A DNA stretch of 64,000 nt from assembly GCF_933208505.1 (NCBI RefSeq), contig NZ_CAKOEU010000005.1. One strand, 5' to 3'. Source of the stretch: Convivina praedatoris. GTDB taxonomy: Bacteria; Bacillota; Bacilli; Lactobacillales; Lactobacillaceae. The notes below the pieces were generated by a model, which was not told the origin of the DNA, did no database searches, and was given only the letters and a program-made list of their open reading frames with translations. Every line of letters begins with the position of its first letter. Position 1 is the stretch's first letter. The position numbers and the translations under genes were made by a program. This document shows positions 23,824 to 32,393 of this stretch, one piece after another.

Positions 23824-24840
23824 TTATGCCTCTTCGCCGCCAACCTTAACAACAGCCTTAGAAACAACACCAAGACGGCCATTTACAAAGTCATCAACTT
23901 GCTTGTAATCCAATTCGTGAGACATCAAAGGCTTAACGTTAAGCTTACCAGATGAAAGCAAAGCTAATGAATCTTCAAAAGCGTTAGGGTTGATGAATGA
24001 ACCTTGGATAGTAAGCTCCTTTTGGAAGACTTCATAGGTGTTCATTTCAAATTTGGCATCGGGACCACCAACACCAAACATCAATACTTGACCACCACGA
24101 GCAGCTGACTCGATGGCCATTTCTTGGGTTTGTGGCAAACCAACGGCTTCGATGACAACGTCGTATTCACCAGTAGGTACTTGATCACCCTTAGCAGTGT
24201 TGAAAGTGTTCTGGGCACCAAATAATTCCTTGTTCATTGCCAACTTTTCATCAACGATACCAGCCAAATCAACTTGGTGAATACCGTAAGCTTGTAAGAT
24301 TTGAACGAAAAGTTCACCCATGAATCCGTCACCAATTACCAAAGCCTTTTGGTATGGTGATGGCTTAAGCAACTTGATACCGTGCACGGCACATGAGATT
24401 GGTTCAACAATTGCAGCTGACTTCAAATCAACGTTGTCAGGAATTGGGTAAACAACTGAAGCTGGAGCAGTGAAGAATTCTTCAAAACCACCGTTACGTG
24501 TAACACCAACTGCTGAAAGGTTCTCACAAAGTTCAGGACGGGCAGTGTGGCAATACTTACATTCACCACAGTAGATGTTAGGGTCAACAGTAACACGGTC
24601 GCCAACCTTTACGTTAGTAACGGCTGAACCGATTTCTTTAACAACCCCTGAGTTTTCGTGGCCCAATACGATTGGTGGAACAGCATCAGCTGAACCAGGC
24701 AAACCAGCATATAGGGCGTGGTCAGTACCACAGATACCAGCAAAGGCAGTGTGAATCAATACCTCGTTGGGCTTTACTTCGGGCTTAGCAATATCTTGAA
24801 CTTCAAGTTGCTTCTTACCAGTTAAAACAAGTGCTTCCAT
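23824..24840 (-). CDS. Zinc-dependent medium-chain alcohol/polyol dehydrogenase
   Basis: The 338-residue enzyme has catalytic zinc ligands Cys37 (GICGTDH), His61 and Glu62 (GHE), the four structural-zinc cysteines 91, 94, 97 and 105, and an NAD-binding fold with GDGFMG. It belongs to the sorbitol/threonine dehydrogenase-like branch; the substrate cannot be named. Lys codons are mostly AAG and Asn mostly AAC, unlike most genes here but like tig, which suggests high expression. AAAAGGAGAAG precedes the ATG. A strong promoter overlapped by a cre-like palindrome lies upstream, so carbon source control is plausible. Confidence 0.85.
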   Translation of the reverse strand: MEALVLTGKKQLEVQDIAKPEVKPNEVLIHTAFAGICGTDHALYAGLPGSADAVPPIVLGHENSGVVKEIGSAVTNVKVGDRVTVDPNIYCGECKYCHTARPELCENLSAVGVTRNGGFEEFFTAPASVVYPIPDNVDLKSAAIVEPISCAVHGIKLLKPSPYQKALVIGDGFMGELFVQILQAYGIHQVDLAGIVDEKLAMNKELFGAQNTFNTAKGDQVPTGEYDVVIEAVGLPQTQEMAIESAARGGQVLMFGVGGPDAKFEMNTYEVFQKELTIQGSFINPNAFEDSLALLSSGKLNVKPLMSHELDYKQVDDFVNGRLGVVSKAVVKVGGEEA

Positions 24841-24885
24841 GAAGACTTCTCCTTTTCAAATCCTTAGTTTTAAGATGCAACGTCT

Positions 24886-24914
24886 ATGTTAAACCGGTAA
24901 CAATGGTGTGTCAA
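24886..24914 (-). promoter_or_regulatory. Promoter of the dehydrogenase operon with cre-like operator
   Basis: On the minus strand TTGACA (24914-24909) and TAACAT (24891-24886) are 17 bases apart. The palindrome TGTTAAACCGGTAACA (24887-24902, plus strand) covers the -10 and spacer. Its last 14 bases match the CcpA site TGWAANCGNTWNCA with one mismatch, so catabolite repression is possible but unproven. Confidence 0.65.
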
Positions 24915-25111
24915 CTGCCATTTAAATTTTTTAAAAAATAAGCAATACTTTGTTATTAAAAATACATATAAAAAGGCTTGATTTCACTAGATTATGGCTA
25001 CTAAAAGCTTTAACTTTGATTGGTAATTGATAAGGTATAATAAATGTTACTAAGTGATGGTTGCGATACTTTGTGATTTACATGTTAATAATAGTAGGAA
25101 AGGAGTTAAAT

Positions 25112-25687
25112 ATGCTGTTTGAACGAGAAATTATGGCCGATCCCTTAAACGCTGAATTTACTAAAAAAGGTTGGCATCCGGTTTATTGGATTGATAAATC
25201 GGCGCGCATTCTAATTGTTGGCCAAGCACCAGGACGTAAGGTTCAAGATACTGGGATTATGTGGAATGATGCCAGTGGGGATCGTTTACGGGAATGGTTA
25301 GGAGTCGATTGTGATACTTTTTATCATTCGGGCTTGTTTGCCGTTTTACCAATGGATTGCTACTATCCTGGCAAAGCTAGTAGTGGGGATAAACCGCCAC
25401 GCAAGGAATTTGCTGAGCAGTGGCATGCCCGCATGTTAGCTAAAATGCCGGACATCCAACTAACAATTTTGATTGGTTCTTACGCACAACGTTATTATTT
25501 AGGACTTTCTCGTCAGAATCGGATTACTGATGTCATCCAAAACTACCAAAGCTATTTGCCAAAATATCTGCCCATTGTACATCCCTCACCGCGTAATAAT
25601 ATTTGGTTAAAACGCAATCCATGGTTTGAACAAGACGTGATTCCTGAATTACAAAAAAGGGTGCAAGCAATTATGAAAGAAAGCTAA
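25112..25687 (+). CDS. Uracil-DNA glycosylase family protein
   Basis: The 191-residue product has the UDG-superfamily motif VGQAPGRKVQDTG (near residue 34) and the C-terminal HPSPRNN motif, so it probably removes uracil or a related damaged base. The catalytic Asp of family 1 (GQDPYH) is absent, which places it among the other branches. I chose the ATG at 25112, with AAAGGAG upstream; a longer reading from 25061 adds a hydrophobic stretch that lacks a ribosome site. A probable -10 (TATAAT at 25036) lies ahead. The 270 bases between this gene and the dehydrogenase hold only the two divergent promoters. Confidence 0.8.
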   Translation: MLFEREIMADPLNAEFTKKGWHPVYWIDKSARILIVGQAPGRKVQDTGIMWNDASGDRLREWLGVDCDTFYHSGLFAVLPMDCYYPGKASSGDKPPRKEFAEQWHARMLAKMPDIQLTILIGSYAQRYYLGLSRQNRITDVIQNYQSYLPKYLPIVHPSPRNNIWLKRNPWFEQDVIPELQKRVQAIMKES

Positions 25688-25758
25688 GTTTTTTAGTATG
25701 TTACTTTTTTAATTGGTAAAATGTTAATTAGAATAACAATAACTAGGAGGAATAATAA

Positions 25759-27465
25759 ATGACGCAGGAGAGTAATCTGCAGAAATGGCAGGCAGCTAGT
25801 TTGCCAGTCGATTTAGCACAGGAATTGGCAGCCTATACGCCTGCTGAACAAGAGGATGCTTTTTATCAAGATTTAAGCTTTGGAACTGCCGGTATGCGGG
25901 GATTGATGGGTCCTGGTAGTAACCGGATGAATATTTATACGGTCCGCCAAGTGACCGAAGCCCTAGCGCGTTTTATTGATGATCAGGGAGCTGAGGCTAA
26001 AAAACGTGGGGTCGTCATTAGTTTTGATTCCCGTCATCATTCCCAAGAATTTGCCCAAGAAACAGCGCGGGTTTTATCACAACATGGAATTCATGTTTAT
26101 TTATTTAGCTCCTTGCGTCCGACTCCTGAACTTTCTTTTTCAGTACGTTATCTAAAGGCTTTTGCCGGTGTCATGGTAACGGCTTCTCATAATCCTAAGG
26201 AATATAATGGTTACAAGGTTTATGGTGAAGATGGTGGTCAAATGGTGCCCGATGCTGTGGCGGCTGTGGTTGCTAAGCGGGCTGAAATTCAAGATATTTT
26301 CACGATTGCTACTGATGAAAAGGAAGCTAATGTGGATATTGTCGATGATCAACTTGATAATGCTTATCTAAAGGAAATGAAGACCGTTACGGTTGATCCA
26401 GCCTTAGTGGCTGCCGAAGGATCACAGTTAAAGTTTATTTATTCACCTTTGCACGGAACTGGTCAATACATTGGCGAAAAAGCGCTACAACAGGCTGGTT
26501 TCACTAACTACACGATTGTTAAAGAACAGGCCATTTTGGACGGTGATTTTCCAACTGTTAAAAAGCCTAATCCTGAAGATCCTGCGGCTTTAGCCTTGGC
26601 TATTGAATATGCTAAGCAAAATGGTGCTGATGCAGTGGTTGCCACTGATCCTGATGCTGATCGGATGGGCGCTGCTGTCCGTTTGGCTAATGGTGAGTAT
26701 CAAGTATTAACTGGAAACCAAATTGCCGCGGTTTTGGTTAACTACCTATTAACTGCTAAGAAACAGCGCCAAGAATTACCTGACAATGGCGCCATTGTTA
26801 CTTCGGTTGTTTCATCTCGTTTTGCTTCAACGGTTGCCCAAAGCTTTGGGGTTACTACTGTAGATGTGTTAACTGGCTTCAAATATATTGCCGAGATGAT
26901 TGATCGTTTTGAAGCGACCGGCGAACATCAATTCCAGTTTGGTTTTGAAGAAAGTTTTGGTTATTTGGTAAAGCCTTTTGCCCATGATAAAGACGCTATT
27001 CAGGCCTTGGTTTTGTTTGCTGAAGTAGCGGCTTATTACAAGTCTAAGCAACAAACCTTTGCCGATGGACTGGAAGAACTCTTTGAACGTTACGGTTATT
27101 TTGAAGAAAAGACTGTTAGTTATGAGTTCCCTGGTCAACATGGTCATGAAGAAATGGCAGCAATTATGAGTACTTTCCGTCAGGAAGGACCCAAGACCAT
27201 TGGTGGTCAGTTAGTCCTAGCTACACAAGATTTTGCTAGTCAAACTGAGTATGATCGTGATGGGGCTACTAAAACTTTGCCACAACCTAAGGCTGATGTT
27301 TTGAAGTATTGGTTGGCTGATGGTTCTTGGGTTGCTTTGCGACCATCTGGTACTGAACCTAAGTTAAAACTCTATGTAGGGGTTACCGATGATAGCGCAG
27401 CTGGTGCGCAAACTAAATTAACTGAAATTGTTAATGATATGGAAGTTGCTTTGAAAAAGAATTAG
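25759..27465 (+). CDS. pgm: Phosphoglucomutase (alpha-D-phosphohexomutase)
   Basis: The enzyme interconverts glucose 6-phosphate and glucose 1-phosphate and feeds GalU. The 568-residue product has the four-domain phosphohexomutase layout: phosphoserine loop TASHNPKEYNGYKVYG (near residue 145), metal loop ATDPDADRMG (near 295), sugar loop GFEESFGY (near 395) and phosphate loop RPSGTEPK (near 535). It belongs to the PgcA-like bacterial group. AGGAGG precedes the ATG. Its closeness to galU and trxB repeats the order seen in lactobacilli, with a UDG gene between. Confidence 0.93.
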   Translation: MTQESNLQKWQAASLPVDLAQELAAYTPAEQEDAFYQDLSFGTAGMRGLMGPGSNRMNIYTVRQVTEALARFIDDQGAEAKKRGVVISFDSRHHSQEFAQETARVLSQHGIHVYLFSSLRPTPELSFSVRYLKAFAGVMVTASHNPKEYNGYKVYGEDGGQMVPDAVAAVVAKRAEIQDIFTIATDEKEANVDIVDDQLDNAYLKEMKTVTVDPALVAAEGSQLKFIYSPLHGTGQYIGEKALQQAGFTNYTIVKEQAILDGDFPTVKKPNPEDPAALALAIEYAKQNGADAVVATDPDADRMGAAVRLANGEYQVLTGNQIAAVLVNYLLTAKKQRQELPDNGAIVTSVVSSRFASTVAQSFGVTTVDVLTGFKYIAEMIDRFEATGEHQFQFGFEESFGYLVKPFAHDKDAIQALVLFAEVAAYYKSKQQTFADGLEELFERYGYFEEKTVSYEFPGQHGHEEMAAIMSTFRQEGPKTIGGQLVLATQDFASQTEYDRDGATKTLPQPKADVLKYWLADGSWVALRPSGTEPKLKLYVGVTDDSAAGAQTKLTEIVNDMEVALKKN

Positions 27466-27491
27466 ACAGATTTCGGAATATTTGCTACAAT
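27463..27491 (+). promoter_or_regulatory. Promoter of rplS
   Basis: TAGACA and TACAAT are 17 bases apart and the -10 is extended by TGC. The start falls near 27498. Confidence 0.7.
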
Positions 27492-27497
27492 AACAGA

Positions 27498-27579
27498 CGG
27501 CTAAGAGCCAACAATTAACGGCAATCCGCTGTGCGTGGAGCCTACGGGCGAGTGTATGATTGGCGATCAGGAGAACGAC
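27498..27579 (+). promoter_or_regulatory. Structured leader of rplS (L19-leader candidate)
   Basis: The 80-base leader is GC-richer than its surroundings and has short inverted repeats (GGCT...AGCC at 27499-27509; GCCTACGGGC at 27540-27549). An L19 leader that binds its own product is known upstream of rplS in many Firmicutes; this looks like one, but I cannot run the covariance model. Confidence 0.5.
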
Positions 27580-27939
27580 ATGCGTCAAAATAGTATTTTA
27601 GAAAATGTTACTTCAGCCCAGTTACGTACTGATATCCCAGTATTCCGCGCTGGAGACTCTGTTCGAGTTCATGCTCGAATCGTCGAAGGAACTCGTGAAC
27701 GTGTTCAGTTATTTGAAGGCGTTGTAATCAAGCGTAAGGGTGCTGGTATTCAAGCTACCTATACTGTTCGTAAGATTTCTTCAGGTGTTGGTGTGGAACG
27801 TACATTCCCACTTCACTCACCTCGAGTTGATAAGATTGAAGTCACGCGGTTCGGTCATGTTCGTCGTGCTAAGCTTTACTACTTGCGTGCCTTGCAAGGT
27901 AAGGCTGCTCGTATTAAAGAGCGCCGTCGCGATATTTAA
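27580..27939 (+). CDS. rplS: 50S ribosomal protein L19
   Basis: L19 sits at the subunit interface of the ribosome. The 119-residue product matches the family in length and in RAGDSVRVHARIVEGTRERV, RKISSGVGVERTFPLHSP and the basic C terminus KIERRRD-like ending. I start at the ATG at 27580 with GGAG upstream; a longer frame through the leader is rejected. It stands alone with its own promoter, leader and terminator; trmD and rimM, its usual partners, are absent. Confidence 0.96.
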   Translation: MRQNSILENVTSAQLRTDIPVFRAGDSVRVHARIVEGTRERVQLFEGVVIKRKGAGIQATYTVRKISSGVGVERTFPLHSPRVDKIEVTRFGHVRRAKLYYLRALQGKAARIKERRRDI

Positions 27940-27948
27940 TAATGAAGG

Positions 27949-27976
27949 GTCTCCACTTAGTGGAGACTTTTTATTT
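27949..27976 (+). terminator. Terminator after rplS
   Basis: GTCTCCAC pairs with GTGGAGAC around TTA, then a T-rich run. Confidence 0.85.
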
Positions 27977-27992
27977 GTTAGAAGGAATAGTT

Positions 27993-29084
27993 ATGGGTGA
28001 GTTTTTAACAACTAGTGATTCACGTAAAATATTGCATGTTGATCTGGATGCTTTCTATGCTCAAATTGAAATGCGCGATAATCCCCGTTTGAAAAAAGTA
28101 CCGTTGATTGTCGGTCGTGATCCGCAACAATCACATGGGCATGGGGTCGTAGCTACGGCTAATTATTTGGCTCGAGAACTAGGCGTACACTCGGCAATGA
28201 GTACGGTAGAAGCTATACGTTTGGCACCACAGGCGGTTTTTTTACCGCCTAATTTTGATAAATATCGCCAAAATTCACGTCAAATTCATGCTATTTTTCA
28301 TGCCTATACCGATAAAGTTGAAGCAGTTGCCCTAGATGAAGCTTATCTGGATTTAACAAATCATGCTTTGAGTGGCGCTACCTTGGCGGCTAAAATTCGA
28401 CATGCGATTTTAAAAGAAACTAAATTAACGAGTTCGATTGGTATTTCGTATAATAAGTTATTGGCAAAATTAGGTTCTGAATATAATAAACCTAATGGCG
28501 TTACGCTGATTGATCATCAAGATGCACAAAGTTTTATGGCTTGTTTACCAATTGAAAATTTTCGTGGTGTTGGTAAGCAAACATTACGTAAACTGTTAGC
28601 GATGAATATTCATAATGGGCTGGACCTCCGGCAATTATCCCAGGATCAGTTACGGGCTGATTTTGGTAAAATGGGAGAACACCTTTATTGGCAAGCTCGT
28701 GGGGTCCATTTTGGTCAAGTTGATTGGCAGCGACAACGTCATTCAATTGGTAAGGAAGCAACCTTTGACAGCCCCCTGCGTACTAGGGCTGAAGTAAGCA
28801 TTGAATTTCAGTCTTTAGCGAAACGGGTTGTTGATAATATGCAGGCTAAAAAAATGGTTGGACGAACCTTAAACATTAAAATGCGGGCTGATTCTTACCA
28901 AACCATTACTCGGGCAATTACCTTATCAGAGCCCTGGCAGCTAGATGTTAGTAATTTAGCCCGTAGGGCCCAAGAAATATTTGATAGTAGTTTTGAAAAT
29001 GATTTTTCAATTCGTCTATTGGGGTTAACTTTTAGTAATTTACAAAGTAATTCATATGTTAATCTTTCCCTATTTGATGATTAA
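27993..29084 (+). CDS. dinB: DNA polymerase IV (DinB, Y family)
   Basis: DinB copies past damaged bases and lacks proofreading. The 363-residue product has the palm motif VDLDAFYAQIE, the catalytic pair in ALDEAYLDLT (Asp-Glu), a helix-hairpin-helix region (ENFRGVGKQT) and the little-finger domain. The ATG at 27993 follows GAAGGA; a start 51 bases upstream lies in the rplS terminator. No LexA box is visible, so it may not be SOS-induced. The C terminus lacks an obvious beta-clamp motif of the usual QxxLF type except for SLFDD at the very end. Confidence 0.93.
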   Translation: MGEFLTTSDSRKILHVDLDAFYAQIEMRDNPRLKKVPLIVGRDPQQSHGHGVVATANYLARELGVHSAMSTVEAIRLAPQAVFLPPNFDKYRQNSRQIHAIFHAYTDKVEAVALDEAYLDLTNHALSGATLAAKIRHAILKETKLTSSIGISYNKLLAKLGSEYNKPNGVTLIDHQDAQSFMACLPIENFRGVGKQTLRKLLAMNIHNGLDLRQLSQDQLRADFGKMGEHLYWQARGVHFGQVDWQRQRHSIGKEATFDSPLRTRAEVSIEFQSLAKRVVDNMQAKKMVGRTLNIKMRADSYQTITRAITLSEPWQLDVSNLARRAQEIFDSSFENDFSIRLLGLTFSNLQSNSYVNLSLFDD

Positions 29085-29154
29085 TAAGTAGCACAACGTC
29101 AATTATTAGTTATGTGTATAATGGAAGTGTTATTAGAGAATGAAGGGGTTTAGC

Positions 29155-30150
29155 ATGGCAACCATTCAGGAAGAAATTTTAAATCAAATTAAGCGATATG
29201 ATACAATCATCATTCATCGCCACCAACGGCCTGATCCCGATGCTTACGGATCACAACTAGGTTTGAAGGCTTTGTTGCAAGCTAGTTTTCCAGAAAAAAA
29301 TATTTATGCAGTCGGTAAAGAAATTCCAGGATTATCTTGGATTAGTTCATCTGAGCAGTTTATGGACGATATTCCTGATGCTACTTATAATAAGGCCTTG
29401 GTGATTGTGTGTGATACTGCTAACGATCCTCGTGTTGATGATCAGCGCTGGCGCCAGGGTCTTGAAATCATTAAAATTGATCATCATCCTAATGATGAAC
29501 CCTTTGGGGATTGGCAGTGGGTTGCTGATGAAAAAGCCGCTACTAGTATCATGATTTATGAGTGGTATGAGGCCTTGAAAGATCAAGGTTTGCAGATGAC
29601 GGCTGAAGCAGCCCGATACTTGTACATTGGCATTATTGGTGATACTGGGCGTTTTTTGTATAGCCTGGATCAAGAAGTTTTCCGAGTTGTTTCAGAAATC
29701 TTTGCCTATCAATTTGATTACCAGTCAATTTATCTGCACATGACTACTGTTTCCGAGAGTGCTGCTAAACTCTCAGGATACGTGTTACAGCACTTAAATA
29801 TTTTGCCATCTGGTTTTGCCTACGTAGTCTTAACTCGGACGCTTATTCATCAGTTTGATCTGGGGGATGCAGGAACATCCTTTATCGTGCCACTACCGGC
29901 CAAAATTGATCGAGTCAAAGCTTGGGCTATTTTTGAAGAGCAAGATGAGGGTAATTACCGCGTTCGGATGCGTTCACGGAGTGTGCCTATTAATAAGATT
30001 GCCCAAAATTTTGATGGTGGTGGTCATCCGATGGCCTCCGGTGCCTGGGCTCAGGATCAAGAAGAGATTGATAAAATCATTAAAAGTGTTGACCAAGCAA
30101 TTTTGGTTGACGAACAGACTCAGCAGGTAAAGGATAAACTGGATGACTGA
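29155..30150 (+). CDS. nrnA: DHH/DHHA1 phosphoesterase NrnA
   Basis: NrnA degrades short RNAs (nanoRNA) and removes the 3' phosphate of pAp. The 331-residue product has the metal motifs RPDPDAYGS (near residue 24), CDTANDPR, the DHHP motif (near 105) and the DHHA1 motif NFDGGGHPMASG near the end. AAGGGG lies six bases before the ATG at 29155, with a TATAAT at 29117. The last codons overlap the helicase gene by eight bases, so both RNA-processing proteins are made together. Confidence 0.9.
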   Translation: MATIQEEILNQIKRYDTIIIHRHQRPDPDAYGSQLGLKALLQASFPEKNIYAVGKEIPGLSWISSSEQFMDDIPDATYNKALVIVCDTANDPRVDDQRWRQGLEIIKIDHHPNDEPFGDWQWVADEKAATSIMIYEWYEALKDQGLQMTAEAARYLYIGIIGDTGRFLYSLDQEVFRVVSEIFAYQFDYQSIYLHMTTVSESAAKLSGYVLQHLNILPSGFAYVVLTRTLIHQFDLGDAGTSFIVPLPAKIDRVKAWAIFEEQDEGNYRVRMRSRSVPINKIAQNFDGGGHPMASGAWAQDQEEIDKIIKSVDQAILVDEQTQQVKDKLDD

Positions 30151-31489
30151 CCAAACAAACTATTTTGGTGAATTTAATTTAAAAAATGATGTAATCTCAG
30201 CGTTGACTAAGATTGGTTTTATCAAGCCAACTCCGGTTCAAGCTAAATTAATTCCTGATATTTTACAGGGAAAGGATGTGGTCGGCCAATCTCAAACTGG
30301 TTCGGGTAAGACCCATACCTTTTTGATTCCTATTTTTAATGCATTAGGGGCAGATTTAGAAGCTACCCAGGTAGTGATTACCACACCTTCGCGGGAATTG
30401 GCCGCTCAAATTACTCGAGCTGCTCGTCAAATGAGTGATGCTATGGGGTATGAAAAAGTTTCCATTGCTGAATATGTTGGTGGAACTGATAAGCAACGGC
30501 AGTTGCGGCAGTTAAGCAAGCATCAAGCCCAAATTGTGATTGGTACACCAGGAAGAATCCGTGACTTAGTTGCTTTAAAGGCGCTACGATTGACTTCAGT
30601 GAATACTTTAGTGGTTGATGAAGCTGATATGACGCTGGATATGGGGTTCTTAAGTGATATTGACTATATCGCTGGAGCCATGCCGGAACAGTTACAGACC
30701 TTAGTTTTCAGTGCTACTATGCCTGAAAAGTTAAAGCCATTTCTAAAAAAATATCTGGATAACCCGCATTTTGAGGAAATTCCAACGACTACAGTGATTG
30801 CTGACACGATTGATAATTGGCTTTTGGCCACTAAATCAAAGTCTAAAGAGGCTGTATTAGATCAACTTTTGGGGATTTTGAATCCTTATCTAGCTCTTAT
30901 TTTTGCTAACACTAAGGAGCGAGCTAAGGAATTAAGCCGACACTTACGGGAACGAGGCTTGAAGGTCGCTGAAATTCACGGCGATATTAATCCGCGTGAG
31001 CGTCGTCGAGTCATGAAAGATATTCAACATTTAGACTATCAGTATGTGGTAGCCACTGATTTAGCAGCTCGAGGAATTGATATTGAAGGGGTTTCCCACG
31101 TCATTAACGATGGGATTCCTAATGAATTAGAGTTCTTTGTTCACCGAGTTGGGCGAACCGGTCGAAACGGGATGAGTGGGATTGCGATTACCCTGTATAG
31201 TCCCGATGAAGATGCCGCAGTAGTTGAATTGGAGAACTTAGGGATTAACTTCCAGGCGATGGAAATTCGTCAAGGTGAAATTTCACCCATTAAAGACCGA
31301 CGAGCCCGTCATCAACGAGTGGCAACGACTAATAAGTTGAAGCCTGAGATGATTGGGATGGTTAAAAAGAAAAAGAAGATTGTTAAACCGGGTTATAAGC
31401 GTAGGATTAAAAACACCTTGAAGCGTGAGCGGCAGATGGAGCGTCGTATTGAGCAACGTCAAGAACGTCGTGCTGCTCATAAAAAATAA
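30143..31489 (+). CDS. cshB: DEAD-box RNA helicase (CshB-like)
   Basis: The 448-residue product carries all helicase motifs: Q motif, QTGSGKT (near residue 51), PSRELA, DEAD, SAT and HRVGRTGRNG. The C-terminal tail of about 80 residues is very basic (KKKKKIVKPGYKRR, RERQMERRIEQRQERR) and probably binds RNA. CshB-type enzymes act in ribosome assembly and cold growth. The start overlaps nrnA, as yqfR sits near related genes in Bacillus; the exact subtype is inferred from length and tail. Confidence 0.9.
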   Translation: MTDQTNYFGEFNLKNDVISALTKIGFIKPTPVQAKLIPDILQGKDVVGQSQTGSGKTHTFLIPIFNALGADLEATQVVITTPSRELAAQITRAARQMSDAMGYEKVSIAEYVGGTDKQRQLRQLSKHQAQIVIGTPGRIRDLVALKALRLTSVNTLVVDEADMTLDMGFLSDIDYIAGAMPEQLQTLVFSATMPEKLKPFLKKYLDNPHFEEIPTTTVIADTIDNWLLATKSKSKEAVLDQLLGILNPYLALIFANTKERAKELSRHLRERGLKVAEIHGDINPRERRRVMKDIQHLDYQYVVATDLAARGIDIEGVSHVINDGIPNELEFFVHRVGRTGRNGMSGIAITLYSPDEDAAVVELENLGINFQAMEIRQGEISPIKDRRARHQRVATTNKLKPEMIGMVKKKKKIVKPGYKRRIKNTLKRERQMERRIEQRQERRAAHKK

Positions 31490-31523
31490 AAAAGTTCAAA
31501 ATCAAACGATTTTGAACTTTTTT
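31488..31523. terminator. Bidirectional terminator
   Basis: AAAAAGTTCAAAATC pairs fully with GATTTTGAACTTTTT around AAAC. It ends both the helicase operon and the converging yslB gene, whose stop overlaps its right flank. Confidence 0.93.
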
Positions 31524-32301
31524 AGTGATTACTATTTGATTGAAAATCGGCTTCATTATCAAATTGAAAGGCCAATAAAGAATTCGTGATTGATTGAGTT
31601 GCCATCTCTGAATGGGGCACACTAGTACTTGTTGTGTGGCTGGAACTAGCGGCCTGGGATTGAAGAGTTGGCGTGATACGATTGGAACTAGTTGAATTAT
31701 TTAGGAAATGCTGATCAACCTGCTGTGACTGTTGAACGGGCCTAGCAGAACTAGTTGACTCACTGGGAAGGTCTGATACAGCTTGTTGCTGGGACTGATC
31801 GTTAGCCTTCTTCAAAAAAGTGTCTCGTCGTGCGACTTCCTCGGAAGGGTTGTCGGTGTTTAGGGGATGATCTAAGTCCGTTAAAATATTAATGACGACC
31901 CGATGCGAATGATTTTTAATGACGTAACTGCCTTCGGCAATGGCTCCAACTTGATTTTCTAATTGTTGCGCTAAAAAGCCCGTTTCTAAATTAAAGTCAG
32001 CTTGACGATTAAGGTCTAAACGTTGGTGTACTAAGGAACCTTTGAGAAACCAAATTTGTTCGGTACTACTTTGGCGTGAAATGTCTAAATCACCTAAGCC
32101 AGCTGTTTGAAAAAATTGTTTAAGTTCTTCAATTGTATCTAAAGGAAATTGACGGGCTAATTCTTTACCTGCCCAGTAGGCAATGCCATGATAATCAGTT
32201 TGTAGTAAATTGCTTAGCAGCGCATCCCGCAGTAGAAGAGTTGCAAAGAAATTGACAGATTGGGGATGGGCGTTCATCTCGTCATAAGTATTGATATTCA
32301 T
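31522..32301 (-). CDS. yslB: YslB-like (DUF2507) protein with a long Ser/Thr/Gln-rich tail
   Basis: The first 140 residues match the YslB/DUF2507 family: LLLRDALLSNLL, YWAGKELARQFPLDTIEELKQFF with YWAGK as the hallmark, and ETGFLAQQLE. Family members are about 140-170 residues; this one has 259. The extra 115 residues are low complexity, rich in Ser, Thr, Gln, Asn and Pro (such as SESTSSARPVQQSQQVDQ), with no signal or membrane segment, and probably disordered. Function is unknown; YslB-type proteins resemble small-ligand-binding domains. It diverges from murI. Confidence 0.75.
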   Translation of the reverse strand: MNINTYDEMNAHPQSVNFFATLLLRDALLSNLLQTDYHGIAYWAGKELARQFPLDTIEELKQFFQTAGLGDLDISRQSSTEQIWFLKGSLVHQRLDLNRQADFNLETGFLAQQLENQVGAIAEGSYVIKNHSHRVVINILTDLDHPLNTDNPSEEVARRDTFLKKANDQSQQQAVSDLPSESTSSARPVQQSQQVDQHFLNNSTSSNRITPTLQSQAASSSHTTSTSVPHSEMATQSITNSLLAFQFDNEADFQSNSNH

Positions 32302-32323
32302 AGTTGATCCTCTCTAGAAATTT

Positions 32324-32332
32324 ATTATAACA
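32324..32332 (-). promoter_or_regulatory. Extended -10 promoter of yslB
   Basis: On the minus strand TGT-TATAAT is a perfect extended -10, giving a leader of about 18 bases with AGAGGATC before the ATG. A palindrome, TCCCTT-5-AAGGGA (32337-32353), lies between it and the murI promoter. Confidence 0.65.
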
Positions 32333-32358
32333 AAACTCCCTTCGATTAAGGGAAATGC

Positions 32359-32386
32359 TTGCAATATAAGACCAACTGTTCATAAT
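32359..32386 (+). promoter_or_regulatory. Promoter of murI, predicting a leaderless transcript
   Basis: TTGCAA and CATAAT are 16 bases apart. The -10 ends only seven bases before the murI ATG, so the RNA would start at or next to the start codon. No ribosome site is visible. Confidence 0.55.
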
Positions 32387-32393
32387 AAAATAT

